A stretch of 6,954 bases of DNA from Sutterella sp. UBA1442 (GCA_002329575.1 DCTK01000025.1:21627-28580); one strand, 5' to 3'; counted from the first letter of the stretch, positions 1-6,912 are shown. A program made the numbers and translations. The notes: generated from the sequence alone by a model not told the origin.

Positions 1-151
1 TGGCCACTAAATAAAACTGTACGATCAGAGCGGCCAATAAATAATACGGTGCGTGCGCCGGCGCAAAAGCACTCGAGAGCGCAACACCGCAGGCAAAGCT
101 TAAGCCTGCGCGGTAAAAGAAATACTTTTGCGCGGGGGATAAAAAGTTCAT
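1..151 (-). CDS. lnt: Apolipoprotein N-acyltransferase, N-terminal 50 codons only (cut by window edge)
   Basis: Lnt is an inner-membrane enzyme that adds the third acyl chain to the N-terminal diacylglyceryl-cysteine of lipoproteins, using phospholipid as donor. Only the start is visible: an ATG at 151-149 opens a frame without stops to base 1. The translation begins MNFLSPAQKYFFYRAG, followed by a hydrophobic stretch with ACG at residues 20-22 and AFAPAHAPYY at 28-37. This resembles the first membrane segment and the conserved ACGxxAFxP-type turn near the Lnt N-terminus. A second hydrophobic stretch follows at about 37-50. The catalytic nitrilase-like domain (Glu-Lys-Cys) lies outside the window. 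The start is 5 bases past the corC stop, and the A/G-rich end of corC (GAAAAGAAAG) could act as a weak ribosome-binding site. The corC-lnt order is common in proteobacteria, which supports the call. Confidence 0.82.
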   Translation of the reverse strand, partial: MNFLSPAQKYFFYRAGLSFACGVALSSAFAPAHAPYYLLAALIVQFYLVA

Positions 152-156
152 TACGA

Positions 157-1044
157 TTATTCTTTCTTTTCTTGCGCGGGCGCCTCTTCCGGCGATACGC
201 GTTCAACCTTCAACAAACGCACTTGACGTTCATCGGCGCGAAGCACCGTGAAACGGAAATTCTCAATCCTGACAACTTCACCGGTCTTGGGCATGTGCTC
301 CAGACGGTCTGCAATCAACCCGCCAATGGTTTCGCAGTGACAATCTTCGTCAGTGTTGATTTGCGTTTGGAAATATTCGTTAAATTGCTCGATTTCGGTC
401 AATGCCTTCACACGCCAACAAGCATGTTTGGTATCTTCCAGTATATTGTCGGCATCTTCGTCGATTTCATCGAATTCGTCGTCGATCTCACCCACAATTT
501 GCTCGAGCACGTCTTCAATGGTGATGAGTCCTGAGACGTTGCCAAACTCATTGACAACAATCGCCATATGATTTCTTTCAAGACGAAAATCTCGCAAGAG
601 ATCATTCAAAGGCATACTCTCAGGAATAAATTTCGCGGGACGTAAATGATCCTTCGCTTTAAAGTTCGGATCAATTAATACAGGCAATATGGATTTGGCG
701 TGCAAAATGCCGATCACATTGTCACGATCATCATCGAGAATCACAGGAAAACGCGAGTGACCGGATTCGATCATTTGCGGCAACCACACTTCACGCGGTT
801 CACTCAAATCCACAACACGCATCTGAGAGCGCGGCACCATCAAGTCACAGGCTCGCAAACTTGAATACCTCATGACCCCTTCCATCATTTTTAAAGCGGA
901 ATCGTCAATGAGTTTTTGTTCGTTGGCTTCGTGCAACGTGTCGATGAAATCTTCGCGCGTGGGCGTGTGAAAAACACCGGAAAGTCGTTCAAAAAATGTA
1001 CGGTGTTTTGAAGTTCCCGTTTTCTGGGGTGGTTCGTTACTCAT
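157..1044 (-). CDS. corC: CBS-domain protein CorC/YbeX (HlyC/CorC family)
   Basis: This 295-residue protein matches the usual length of YbeX/CorC (about 290). A polar N-terminus leads into the DLMVPRSQM motif (67-75). The tandem CBS domains follow, at about 65-125 (SGHSRFPV, 94-101) and 130-187 (FGNVSGLITIEDVLEQIVGEI, 167-187). An acidic linker (188-204) joins them to the C-terminal CorC_HlyC domain (about 205-282, with ETIGGLI at 238-244). There is no DUF21 membrane domain, so it is the soluble short form. The family was first linked to Mg/Co efflux. In E. coli, ybeX is also tied to ribosome maturation, which fits its position after phoH and ybeY. The ATG has no clear Shine-Dalgarno (upstream reads TTCATTCAATAC). 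It was chosen because the N-terminus and length match the family. It follows ybeY after 134 bp and is almost contiguous with lnt. Confidence 0.93.
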   Translation of the reverse strand: MSNEPPQKTGTSKHRTFFERLSGVFHTPTREDFIDTLHEANEQKLIDDSALKMMEGVMRYSSLRACDLMVPRSQMRVVDLSEPREVWLPQMIESGHSRFPVILDDDRDNVIGILHAKSILPVLIDPNFKAKDHLRPAKFIPESMPLNDLLRDFRLERNHMAIVVNEFGNVSGLITIEDVLEQIVGEIDDEFDEIDEDADNILEDTKHACWRVKALTEIEQFNEYFQTQINTDEDCHCETIGGLIADRLEHMPKTGEVVRIENFRFTVLRADERQVRLLKVERVSPEEAPAQEKKE

Positions 1045-1178
1045 GTATTGAATGAATTAAAACAAACGGAAGTTTAATGATAACAAGGATTTGCAATATT
1101 TGCAGAAACCGCAAAGGTTTTGGGCCCCTACCGTTGTTTTTCTGTCAACTCCAGAAGTGTCGATGTTATTAAGTTTCC
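1045..1178 (-). other. ybeY-corC intergenic gap, possible internal promoter
   Basis: This 134-bp space is the only sizeable break in the operon. It holds no gene-like frame. On the minus strand there is a perfect TTGACA hexamer (1143-1148), but no acceptable -10 lies 16-18 bases downstream. A TATCAT hexamer (1077-1082) is a fair -10, but its -35 position reads only CTGCAA. A 5-bp hairpin AAACC/GGTTT (1106-1120) lacks a T-tract, so it is not a credible terminator. An internal promoter for corC-lnt is possible but not shown. Confidence 0.3.
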
Positions 1179-1625
1179 TTACTTGAGCACTATGCGGTCA
1201 GCATAAGGATTATCAAAATCAAGCTTTAAAAGTGCTCTGATTTCTTTATCTTCCATAACATCGGCTTCGTCATCGGTCATGTGATCGTAACCGTGAGCAT
1301 GAAGAGTACCGTGAATAAGTAAGTGAGCCAAATGCTCCTTGAAAGACTTCTTTTGCTCTTTGGCTTCGTGCTTGAGCACCGGGACACAAATGACCAAATC
1401 GGCAACGGCAACGGGTTCGTGTTGATAATCAAACGTCAACACGTTGGTCGCATAGTCTTTATGCCGAAAGTGTGAATTTAATTCGCGACCTTCGTCTTTG
1501 CCGACAAACAAAATATTGAGTTCCGTGTCGCGTTCGGCCGCTTTTTCAATCCATTTTTTCATCGTCTTTTTTGACGGCAACTTAAAGTCGCCGTGCTTAA
1601 AGACATTGATGTGTACTTCGGGCAT
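1179..1625 (-). CDS. ybeY: Endoribonuclease YbeY, rRNA maturation factor
   Basis: YbeY is a single-domain zinc-dependent endoribonuclease needed for 16S rRNA 3'-end maturation and 70S quality control. This copy is 148 residues (E. coli about 155). The zinc motif HGTLHAHGYDH sits at 105-115, with ligands H105, H109 and H115. The consensus HGxLHLxGYDH has Leu where this protein has Ala110. The upstream LNxxFRxKDxxTNVLTF block is at 49-65, with Arg54 corresponding to the conserved functional arginine. ADLVICVP follows at 75-82, and the C-terminus ends in a DNPYADR block. The frame stays open to 1712 inside phoH, but the start at 1625 is preferred. AGGA lies 8 bases before this ATG, it falls 22 bp after the phoH stop, and the protein then begins at the usual family position. 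The longer form would add 29 basic residues with no family counterpart. Confidence 0.94.
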   Translation of the reverse strand: MPEVHINVFKHGDFKLPSKKTMKKWIEKAAERDTELNILFVGKDEGRELNSHFRHKDYATNVLTFDYQHEPVAVADLVICVPVLKHEAKEQKKSFKEHLAHLLIHGTLHAHGYDHMTDDEADVMEDKEIRALLKLDFDNPYADRIVLK

Positions 1626-1647
1626 GTTCTCTATCCTAATCAGTCTT

Positions 1648-2640
1648 CTATTCTTTTTGATCTTTTCGAGCTTTGGCGCGTTCTTCATCAGCCTTGGCAT
1701 AAGCCTGAACAATACGGGCCACGAGCGGATGGCGCACCACGTCAGCTGCCGTAAAGTAAGTCATGGCAATACCTCTGACATCGGCCAAAACGTGTTGCGC
1801 TTCAACAAGCCCCGATCGCACGCCGCGCGGCAAGTCAATCTGCGTCACATCACCCGTAATTACAGCTTTTGAACCAAAACCAATACGGGTTAAAAACATC
1901 TTCATTTGCTCGGGCGTTGTATTTTGCGCTTCATCCAAAATCACGAAAGCATTGTTGAGCGTTCGACCACGCATATAGGCCAATGGAGCAATTTCAATCG
2001 TCTGACGCTCAAGCAATCGCTGCGTCTTATCAAAGCCCAAAAGATCAAATAATGCATCGTAGAGCGGGCGCAAATAGGGATCCACTTTTTGAGAAAGATC
2101 GCCCGGCAAAAAGCCCAAACGCTCACCGGCTTCAACCGCTGGACGCGTCAAAATAATGCGTTCGATACGGTCACGCTCATAAGCGTCCACCGCGGCTGCT
2201 ACAGCCAAATACGTTTTGCCGGTCCCGGCAGGACCGATGCCAAAGGCAATGTCATGATCAAGAATGGCTTTGATGTAGTCATTTTGGCGAGGCGTTCTGC
2301 CTTGCAACTCGCGGCGCTTTGTGTGAAGTACGGCATTAGCAACCGAATCGCCGTCTTGCTTTTTAGCGTTTTCGCCCACAAAAAAGAGTTGAACGTCATC
2401 GCTTGTGAGATCGTCTCCGGCTTGAGAAGCTTTTTGCGCCAAAACTTGCAACGCATGCATCGCCTCTCTGGCCGCAGTTAAGGGCCCAGCGATGCGAAAC
2501 GTCTGATTGCGACGAGAAATCGTCGTTTCCGTAATCACTTCGATTTGACGGACATTAGCATCCATTGGCCCCACCAATGAGGCCAATGCTGTATTGTCCA
2601 AATCAAGCGTTAGGGAAAGAACCTTTTCTTCTTCAGTCAT
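1648..2640 (-). CDS. ybeZ: PhoH-like ATPase (YbeZ/PhoL)
   Basis: This is a 330-residue P-loop ATPase of the PhoH family, related to the helicase superfamily 1 core. Walker A is GPAGTGKT at 136-143, Walker B is VILDEAQN at 233-240, and a TGDVTQ sensor-like motif is at 262-267. [17 protein letters not shown] (165-181) and [11 protein letters not shown] (187-197) are family signatures. The N-terminal 75 residues look like the small KH-like domain of the YbeZ/PhoL branch (inference). YbeZ acts with YbeY in RNA processing in several bacteria, and the genes are adjacent here. The ATG shares one base with the miaB stop (TAATG), which suggests translational coupling. The upstream GGTAG is only a weak Shine-Dalgarno. 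The C-terminal tail is highly charged (about 316-330). The cellular RNA substrate is not inferable from sequence. Confidence 0.95.
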   Translation of the reverse strand: MTEEEKVLSLTLDLDNTALASLVGPMDANVRQIEVITETTISRRNQTFRIAGPLTAAREAMHALQVLAQKASQAGDDLTSDDVQLFFVGENAKKQDGDSVANAVLHTKRRELQGRTPRQNDYIKAILDHDIAFGIGPAGTGKTYLAVAAAVDAYERDRIERIILTRPAVEAGERLGFLPGDLSQKVDPYLRPLYDALFDLLGFDKTQRLLERQTIEIAPLAYMRGRTLNNAFVILDEAQNTTPEQMKMFLTRIGFGSKAVITGDVTQIDLPRGVRSGLVEAQHVLADVRGIAMTYFTAADVVRHPLVARIVQAYAKADEERAKARKDQKE

Positions 2641-3974
2641 TATTTTTCTACCAATTCACCGCCCAATGTGTGCGGGAAAACTTCAGTGATCTTTACATTC
2701 ACCATTGTATCGGTTAATGACTCGTCGCCCACAAAATTCACAATTCGATTGTTGTCTGTACGAGCAGCCATCATGCCTCGACCCCGTTTAGAAGGCCCAA
2801 CAACGAGCACGCGTTGCACGGTACCCAACATCGATTGAGAAATTTCCGTGGCTTTCGCTTCATTTTTTGCTTGCAAAAATTTCAGGCGTTTGAGTTTTAA
2901 TTCTTGCGGCGTGTCATCGGGTAAATAGGCCGCAGGAGTGCCAGGGCGCTGGCTGAAAACAAACGAGAAACTCGCATCAAAACCCACATCATCCATGAGT
3001 TTTAAAGTTGCTTGATAGTCTTCTTCAGTCTCGCCGGGGAACCCCACAATAATATCTGTCGCAATAGAGATATCCGGGCGCACGGCACGCAAACGGCGAA
3101 TGATGGACTTATATTCAAGCACCGTGTAGCCGCGTTTCATCGCCGCCAAAATTCTGTCGGAGCCCGATTGCACAGGCAAGTGCACGTGATTAACGAGCTT
3201 ATCAATTTTGCCGTAAGCATCAATCAAACGTTGCGTGAATTCTTTGGGGTGAGAGGTTGTATAACGGATACGCTCAATACCGTCAATCTCAGCCACATAT
3301 TCAAGCAACATGGCAAAGTCGGCGATTTCACCATCAGGCGCAATACCACGATAGGCATTCACGTTTTGGCCTAAAAGTGTCACTTCTTTAACACCTTGAC
3401 CTGCTAAGGTGGCCACTTCAATTAAGACATCGGCCAAAGGACGAGAAATTTCTTCGCCTCGTGTATAGGGTACGACACAGTAAGAGCAATATTTACTGCA
3501 ACCTTCCATGATGGATACGAAAGCTGTTGCACCACGGGCTTTGGGAGCGGCCAAGTGGTCAAACTTTTCAATTTCAGGGAAGCGAATATCGACCTGAGCG
3601 CGTTTGGTTTCAATATACTTTTTAAGCATCTTAGGCAGTCGATGCAATGTCTGCGGGCCAAAAACAATATTGACGTATGGCGCACGAGAAAGAATCTTTT
3701 TGCCTTCTTGACTGGCCACGCAGCCACCCACGGCAATCACCATATCGTCTTTGCCGGATTCACGCTTGGCTTCACGCACGCGGCCTAAGTCAGAGAAAAC
3801 CTTTTCTTGAGATTTTTCTCGGATAGAACAAGTGTTAAAAACAACTAAATCGGCTTCTTCAATGACGTCCGTTCGTTCATAGCCGTGCTCGACCATGAGA
3901 TCAATAATTTTTTCGGAGTCATAGTCGTTCATTTGGCAGCCGAAGCTACGTAAAAATAATTTTTTCGCGGTCAC
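2640..3974 (-). CDS. miaB: tRNA-2-methylthio-N6-dimethylallyladenosine synthase MiaB
   Basis: MiaB is a cytosolic radical-SAM methylthiotransferase that turns i6A37 into ms2i6A37 in tRNAs reading UNN codons. The protein has 444 residues, normal for the family. The N-terminal UPF0004 domain carries the three auxiliary-cluster cysteines C13 (SFGCQMN), C49 (NTCSIREK) and C85 (GGCVASQ). The radical-SAM CxxxCxxC motif is C159, C163 and C166, followed by VVPYTRG (167-173), a MiaB-type signature. LLGQNVNAY (200-208), HLPVQSGSD (265-273) and [10 protein letters not shown] (307-316) follow, then a C-terminal TRAM RNA-binding domain at about 380-442. The start is GTG at 3974-3972 with GGA 8 bases upstream. 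The nearest upstream in-register ATG is immediately followed by a stop. It is first in the miaB-phoH-ybeY run, and its stop overlaps the phoH start. Confidence 0.97.
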   Translation of the reverse strand: MTAKKLFLRSFGCQMNDYDSEKIIDLMVEHGYERTDVIEEADLVVFNTCSIREKSQEKVFSDLGRVREAKRESGKDDMVIAVGGCVASQEGKKILSRAPYVNIVFGPQTLHRLPKMLKKYIETKRAQVDIRFPEIEKFDHLAAPKARGATAFVSIMEGCSKYCSYCVVPYTRGEEISRPLADVLIEVATLAGQGVKEVTLLGQNVNAYRGIAPDGEIADFAMLLEYVAEIDGIERIRYTTSHPKEFTQRLIDAYGKIDKLVNHVHLPVQSGSDRILAAMKRGYTVLEYKSIIRRLRAVRPDISIATDIIVGFPGETEEDYQATLKLMDDVGFDASFSFVFSQRPGTPAAYLPDDTPQELKLKRLKFLQAKNEAKATEISQSMLGTVQRVLVVGPSKRGRGMMAARTDNNRIVNFVGDESLTDTMVNVKITEVFPHTLGGELVEK

Positions 3975-4000
3975 GGTTTACATCCGTTGCACAAAAAGTA

Positions 4001-4027
4001 TCTATATATTAGATGCAGGTTGATCAA
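4001..4027 (-). promoter_or_regulatory. Weak candidate sigma70 promoter for the miaB operon
   Basis: On the minus strand TTGATC (4022-4027, 4 of 6 to consensus) and TATAGA (4001-4006, 4 of 6) are separated by 15 bases, shorter than ideal. They lie about 30-55 bases before the GTG of miaB, downstream of the porin terminator, where a promoter is expected. The -10 lies inside an AT-rich inverted repeat, ATCTA/TAGAT (4000-4014). The position is convincing but the hexamers are not. Confidence 0.3.
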
Positions 4028-4065
4028 ATGGTTAAGTGGCGAAGTATATCAGGGATTTAGATGCG

Positions 4066-4095
4066 AAAAGCCCCGATAGTCGAAACTATCGGGGC
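4066..4095 (-). terminator. Intrinsic terminator of the left porin gene, UUCG loop
   Basis: A perfect 11-bp stem GCCCCGATAGT/ACTATCGGGGC (4070-4095) closes on a four-base loop that reads TTCG on the minus strand. TTTT follows (4069-4066). It lies about 43 bases past the porin stop and before the likely miaB promoter. The T-tract exists only in the minus direction, so it should stop porin transcripts and insulate the miaB operon. Confidence 0.93.
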
Positions 4096-4138
4096 AGGAC
4101 CTCAACTAATCAGTAAATCGGAGATTTACGCGATCAGA

Positions 4139-5290
4139 TTAGAAGTTGTGGCAGATGCCAGTGTAAACGGTCGTAACGTTTTCGTCTTCAGCATCTTTCA
4201 CATCGTAGTCGGTCGTCGTATAACCAGCACCGGCGTACATGTACGTACGCTTGCTAAGCGGATACTTATAGAAAGCGCCCACCGTCCAAGTTGCTTCATC
4301 GATGTCTTCACCAGCTTCCAAGTCATAGGAATCAACACCATAGCCAACCATTGCTTCTAGAGTACCAGCTGCAACAGGGGCCTCGACGCTAGCTACAACA
4401 CCCCAACCCGTGAGGTCAGACACACCGCCCTTAGCGGCAGAAACCGCTGTATTGCCAGCAACAGAGAAAATTTCACCAGCATCATAATAGTTGGCAGCTA
4501 AGAAAGCCTTAGCTACACCAAAATCGTAGTTCACGCCAGCAGTAATATTCAGCACATCATCGCTATAGGCTGTTCCATCACCAACTTTATCTTTGGTCTT
4601 CAAAACGCTGACGTCAGATTGGCTCACGACCAAGCCAGCACCAAAATTACCCCATTGACCTGTCAAACCAACACCGTAGTAACGATCAGATTCATGATTC
4701 GATTCTTCCGTGTCATTTTTTTTGCCATCAGAATCAAATGCAGCAGTCTTCAAAGAAACCATTGCACTTAATTGGAGGCCAGCAAATTCAGGCGAGGTGT
4801 AAGCGATGGAGTTGTCCATACGGCTGTATGTGCGCAACACCGTGCTTTGGTCCAACGTGCCAGCATAACCCGTGCCAGAAGCTGAGAAACCACCAACGAC
4901 GTCCAAAGAGCCCGTACCAGAATCTAATGCACCAAAGCGACCAAAATGGAAAGTACCGTAGTCTGTAGCAACATAGGCACGAGCTTCACGATGGAACATA
5001 CGGTCAGAGCTGAACGTACCATCATCAGCATTGAAACCTTGTTCCAATTGGAAACCAACCGTCAAACCTTCAGAGATTTGTTCGGAACCCTTCAAACCGA
5101 AACGGGAACCAGAACTAACACCGGATTCAAGACCCACGGAATTATTGTCAGCACCGTCAACGCCACCCTTGTTTTGGACGTTATCATAGACGAAACCAAA
5201 GTCAACCTTACCATAGAGGGTAACGTCGGCAGCCAAAGCGGAGCCGGCAAATGCGCCGAGTACGGCGACAGCAGCTAAAGTCTTTTTCAT
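4139..5290 (-). CDS. Outer-membrane porin, Gram-negative (betaproteobacterial OmpC-like) family, left copy
   Basis: This 383-residue porin is predicted to form a trimeric beta-barrel for passive diffusion of small solutes. The signal peptide MKKTLAAVAVLGAFAGSA (1-18) ends with LA at 20 and cleavage is predicted before A21. The mature chain opens with ADVTLYGKVD. Family features are SRFGLKGSE (62-70), RMDNSIAYTSPEFAG (157-171), YDFGVAKAFLAANYY (255-269), YPLSKRTYMYAGAGY (343-357) and a terminal Phe383 for BAM recognition. Predicted loops are acidic. The frame stays open to 5431, but the ATG at 5290 is chosen because it begins the signal peptide and AAGG lies 8 bases upstream. The ending GICHNF contains the only cysteine of the mature protein, which is unusual. 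It is paralogous to the adjacent porin but clearly diverged in the barrel and loops. Solute selectivity cannot be read from sequence. Confidence 0.95.
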   Translation of the reverse strand: MKKTLAAVAVLGAFAGSALAADVTLYGKVDFGFVYDNVQNKGGVDGADNNSVGLESGVSSGSRFGLKGSEQISEGLTVGFQLEQGFNADDGTFSSDRMFHREARAYVATDYGTFHFGRFGALDSGTGSLDVVGGFSASGTGYAGTLDQSTVLRTYSRMDNSIAYTSPEFAGLQLSAMVSLKTAAFDSDGKKNDTEESNHESDRYYGVGLTGQWGNFGAGLVVSQSDVSVLKTKDKVGDGTAYSDDVLNITAGVNYDFGVAKAFLAANYYDAGEIFSVAGNTAVSAAKGGVSDLTGWGVVASVEAPVAAGTLEAMVGYGVDSYDLEAGEDIDEATWTVGAFYKYPLSKRTYMYAGAGYTTTDYDVKDAEDENVTTVYTGICHNF

Positions 5291-5315
5291 AATTACTACC
5301 TTTTTGAAAAAAGAA

Positions 5316-5379
5316 TTTTCCTCTAGAGGAAAACGCAGAACGTCTTCTGCTTGAGATGCATTGTTGCGCCTAAGGCAAC
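5316..5379 (-). promoter_or_regulatory. Structured leader of the left porin mRNA: three consecutive inverted repeats
   Basis: Three dyads lie in the leader. The first is an 18-bp perfect palindrome, TTTTCCTCTAGAGGAAAA (5316-5333). The second is GCAGAA/TTCTGC with a four-base loop (5335-5350). The third is GTTGC/GCAAC with a seven-base spacer (5363-5379). They start 26 bases before the ATG and would be transcribed from either candidate promoter. None has a downstream T-tract that would make it an obvious attenuator, although a TTCTTTTTTC run follows the first. Possible roles are mRNA stability, a small-RNA target or control of ribosome access. The role is not known. Confidence 0.45.
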
Positions 5380-5405
5380 TTTTAGTCAAACTTCTAGCTG
5401 CTTTT

Positions 5406-5455
5406 GTTATAGACTCCCAAACAACCACCACTATTCTTAAAAATGCTTAATTATA
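5406..5455 (-). promoter_or_regulatory. Candidate -10 elements for the left porin promoter
   Basis: Two -10-like hexamers stand upstream of the left porin on the minus strand: a perfect TATAAT at 5450-5455 and TATAAC at 5406-5411. Neither has a recognisable -35 at 16-18 bases. The promoter may therefore need an activator, or the real one differs. Leader lengths would be about 150 or 110 bases. The rest of 5456-5515 is AT-rich, with no gene. Confidence 0.35.
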
Positions 5456-5515
5456 TGATTTTTAAAGAATTTTCACTCCAAAAGTACACAAGCAAAACTG
5501 TTGTACAAAAACAAC

Positions 5516-5555
5516 AAAAAGCAACTCCCCGAGACCGTCGTCCCGAGGAAGTTGC
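5516..5555 (-). terminator. Intrinsic terminator of the right porin gene
   Basis: An imperfect stem spans 5521-5555. The outer arm is GCAACT/AGTTGC, extended by G-C and G-T pairs and one bulge to an inner CGGGA/TCTCG. The loop reads CGACGG on the minus strand. The minus strand continues TTTTTGTTGTTTTTG. It lies about 50 bases beyond the stop of the right porin. It is 37 of 42 identical to the terminator at the window's right edge. Confidence 0.88.
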
Positions 5556-5557
5556 CT
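5534..5557. repeat. 24-bp exact direct repeat, copy 1 (terminator upstream arm and loop)
   Basis: This is identical to 6931-6954. It covers the first-transcribed arm and loop of both porin-region terminators. The other arm differs at five of eighteen positions. The spacing of about 1.4 kb equals one porin gene unit, so this probably reflects tandem duplication of gene plus terminator. Confidence 0.85.
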
Positions 5558-5607
5558 ATCGACTAACTAAGTTTGGCAGAAGGTAGTAGGAAACTGCCCT
5601 ACCTAGA

Positions 5608-6756
5608 TTAGAAGTAGTGAGCGATACCGATGTTAGCGCCGAAGGACTTGTATTCAGCGTCATCCGTATCATCATTTGCATCCAAGTCGGTATAACCGAT
5701 GGTGCCATAAATACGGGTACGCTTGCTGAGCGGGTACTTGTATTGAGCAGCAACGTTGTAGCCGTCAAATTCGACCGTCGAACCATCAGCCTTATCTTCA
5801 CCGTCGCCATAGGTTGCACCAACCGTCAACGTACCGCCAGCCAACGGAATATCAGCACCCAAGGCAACTGCATAACCCTCGAGTTCATCGAACGTACCAA
5901 GCAAATCTTCGTCCGTGAACAAGCCGACAGTATTCGCATCCTTGTAGTATTGACCTGCTAACATCACCTTTGCGAAACCGAAGTCATAGCTCGTACCAAG
6001 GTTAACCGTCCATTGATCTTCGGGATCGGTGCCATGTTCATGATTCAAAACGCCGTTCGTCCAGGTGTAGCCGTCGTTTTCAAAAACTGTGGACACCACT
6101 AAACCAGCACCAAAAGCACCGTTCTTATAATTCACACCTAAAGCAGCAGGACGATCGCCTTCACGCGTGTTTTCTTCACGAGTACCGTTTGTTACTTCGT
6201 CGGCCCCCATGGAGTATTCAGCATAAACCGTGAATCCAGCGAATTCCGGAGAGATGTAGCTGATACGGTTGTCAGCACGGCTGTGGCTAACCATCAAACC
6301 AGTACCTGCACCAATGGAGCCACCCGTGCCGGTACCGAACACAACATAGTTACCAGCCCAGAAGTTCGTAGAACCGCCATCAGACCACATAGAGTTGACT
6401 CGCCCGAAATAGAACGTACCGAAGTTGGTCTTGGCATAGACAGTAGATTCACGATCAAAGAATCGATCGTTATCGCCCGTACCGTCATCAGACATCAATT
6501 TCTTTTCAAGAACAAAACCAACTGTCAAGTTTTCGGAAATTTCTTCGGAGCCCTTGATGCCCAAACGGCTCGTTGTGGAACCACCGGACTCCATAGACAC
6601 GGAAGTATCTTCGGCAATAACGTCGCCATTGAACTTCACTTCAGAATCTTGGTACAACAAACCGGTATCAAGACGACCATAAATCGTCACATCGGCAGCG
6701 AAGGCGGAACCAGCAAAGGCGCCTAAGACAGCAACAGCAGCTAAAGTCTTTTTCAT
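5608..6756 (-). CDS. Outer-membrane porin, Gram-negative (betaproteobacterial OmpC-like) family, right copy
   Basis: This 382-residue outer-membrane porin is homologous to its left neighbour. Its signal peptide MKKTLAAVAVLGAFAGSA (1-18) is identical and differs only at residue 19 (F for L) before predicted cleavage at A20/A21. The mature chain starts ADVTIYGRLD. Family blocks are SRLGIKGSEEISENLTVGF (63-81), FGTFYFGR (112-119), RADNRISYISPEFAG (160-174), SYDFGFAKVMLAGQYY (256-271), YPLSKRTRIYGTIGY (341-355) and the terminal AHYF. Predicted loops are rich in Asp, Glu, Gly and Thr. The ATG at 6756 is chosen over the longer frame to 6804 because it begins the signal peptide and has AAGGA 9 bases upstream. 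It has its own promoter-like region and terminator, so it is probably monocistronic. Substrate is unknown. Confidence 0.96.
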   Translation of the reverse strand: MKKTLAAVAVLGAFAGSAFAADVTIYGRLDTGLLYQDSEVKFNGDVIAEDTSVSMESGGSTTSRLGIKGSEEISENLTVGFVLEKKLMSDDGTGDNDRFFDRESTVYAKTNFGTFYFGRVNSMWSDGGSTNFWAGNYVVFGTGTGGSIGAGTGLMVSHSRADNRISYISPEFAGFTVYAEYSMGADEVTNGTREENTREGDRPAALGVNYKNGAFGAGLVVSTVFENDGYTWTNGVLNHEHGTDPEDQWTVNLGTSYDFGFAKVMLAGQYYKDANTVGLFTDEDLLGTFDELEGYAVALGADIPLAGGTLTVGATYGDGEDKADGSTVEFDGYNVAAQYKYPLSKRTRIYGTIGYTDLDANDDTDDAEYKSFGANIGIAHYF

Positions 6757-6763
6757 AGCAATT

Positions 6764-6783
6764 ATTCCTTTTAAGAATGGAAT
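6764..6783 (-). promoter_or_regulatory. Ribosome-binding site of the right porin inside a small AU-rich hairpin
   Basis: The Shine-Dalgarno AAGGA (minus strand, 6766-6770) overlaps the 3' arm of an inverted repeat ATTCC/GGAAT with a ten-base A/T-rich spacer. Folding would partly hide the ribosome-binding site. The stem is only five pairs, so the effect may be slight. Confidence 0.3.
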
Positions 6784-6839
6784 GTTTCTTTGTTTGAAAG
6801 TCAATCATCAGAAAGACAATTGCTTTGCTGTCTGAAATT

Positions 6840-6868
6840 CTCTTACACTACCACCCCCCGTCTGTCAA
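6840..6868 (-). promoter_or_regulatory. Candidate sigma70 promoter of the right porin
   Basis: On the minus strand a perfect -35 TTGACA (6863-6868) is followed after exactly 17 bases by TAAGAG (6840-6845), a poor -10 (3 of 6). The spacer carries a G-run. Transcription would start near 6833 and give a leader of about 75-80 bases. Position and -35 are good, and the weak -10 suggests dependence on an activator or a misplaced call. Confidence 0.42.
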
Positions 6869-6912
6869 GAAAATATAACCATACAATTATCAGCTTGTTG
6901 CCTAAAAACAAC

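Noticed and set aside
2..53. Two 22-base near-direct repeats with a 30-bp period (18 of 22 matching)
   Set aside because: The period is a multiple of three and the stretch encodes the Lnt hydrophobic segment (YYLLA and FYLVA ten residues apart). Coding bias explains it.
61..133. Nested inverted repeats (9-bp outer stem 61-69/125-133, 7-bp inner stem 88-94/104-110) resembling a terminator after corC
   Set aside because: They lie inside the lnt reading frame and no T-tract follows in either direction.
49..534. Plus-strand frame of 161 codons
   Set aside because: It is antisense to corC and lnt, has low-complexity basic and hydrophobic composition, and matches no recognisable family.
1143..1148. 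Perfect TTGACA before corC as a stand-alone promoter
   Set aside because: No -10-like hexamer at 15-19 bases spacing, so it is not annotated as a promoter on its own.
1626..1712. 29-residue N-terminal extension of ybeY overlapping the phoH 3' end
   Set aside because: The extension has no family counterpart. A good AGGA site precedes the ATG at 1625.
3012..3374. Plus-strand frame of 120 codons opposite miaB
   Set aside because: It is a shadow of the strongly conserved miaB frame, with no start signal or family features.
5291..5431. 47-residue N-terminal extension of the left porin
   Set aside because: It would bury the signal peptide internally. The Shine-Dalgarno and signal peptide fix the start at 5290.
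5581..5604. Small hairpin AGGTAG/CTACCT just after the right porin stop
   Set aside because: It is a weak six-pair stem with a long loop and no T-tract. The clear terminator lies further on at 5516-5555.
6757..6804. 16-residue N-terminal extension of the right porin
   Set aside because: For the same reason, the signal peptide and the AAGGA site fix the start at 6756.
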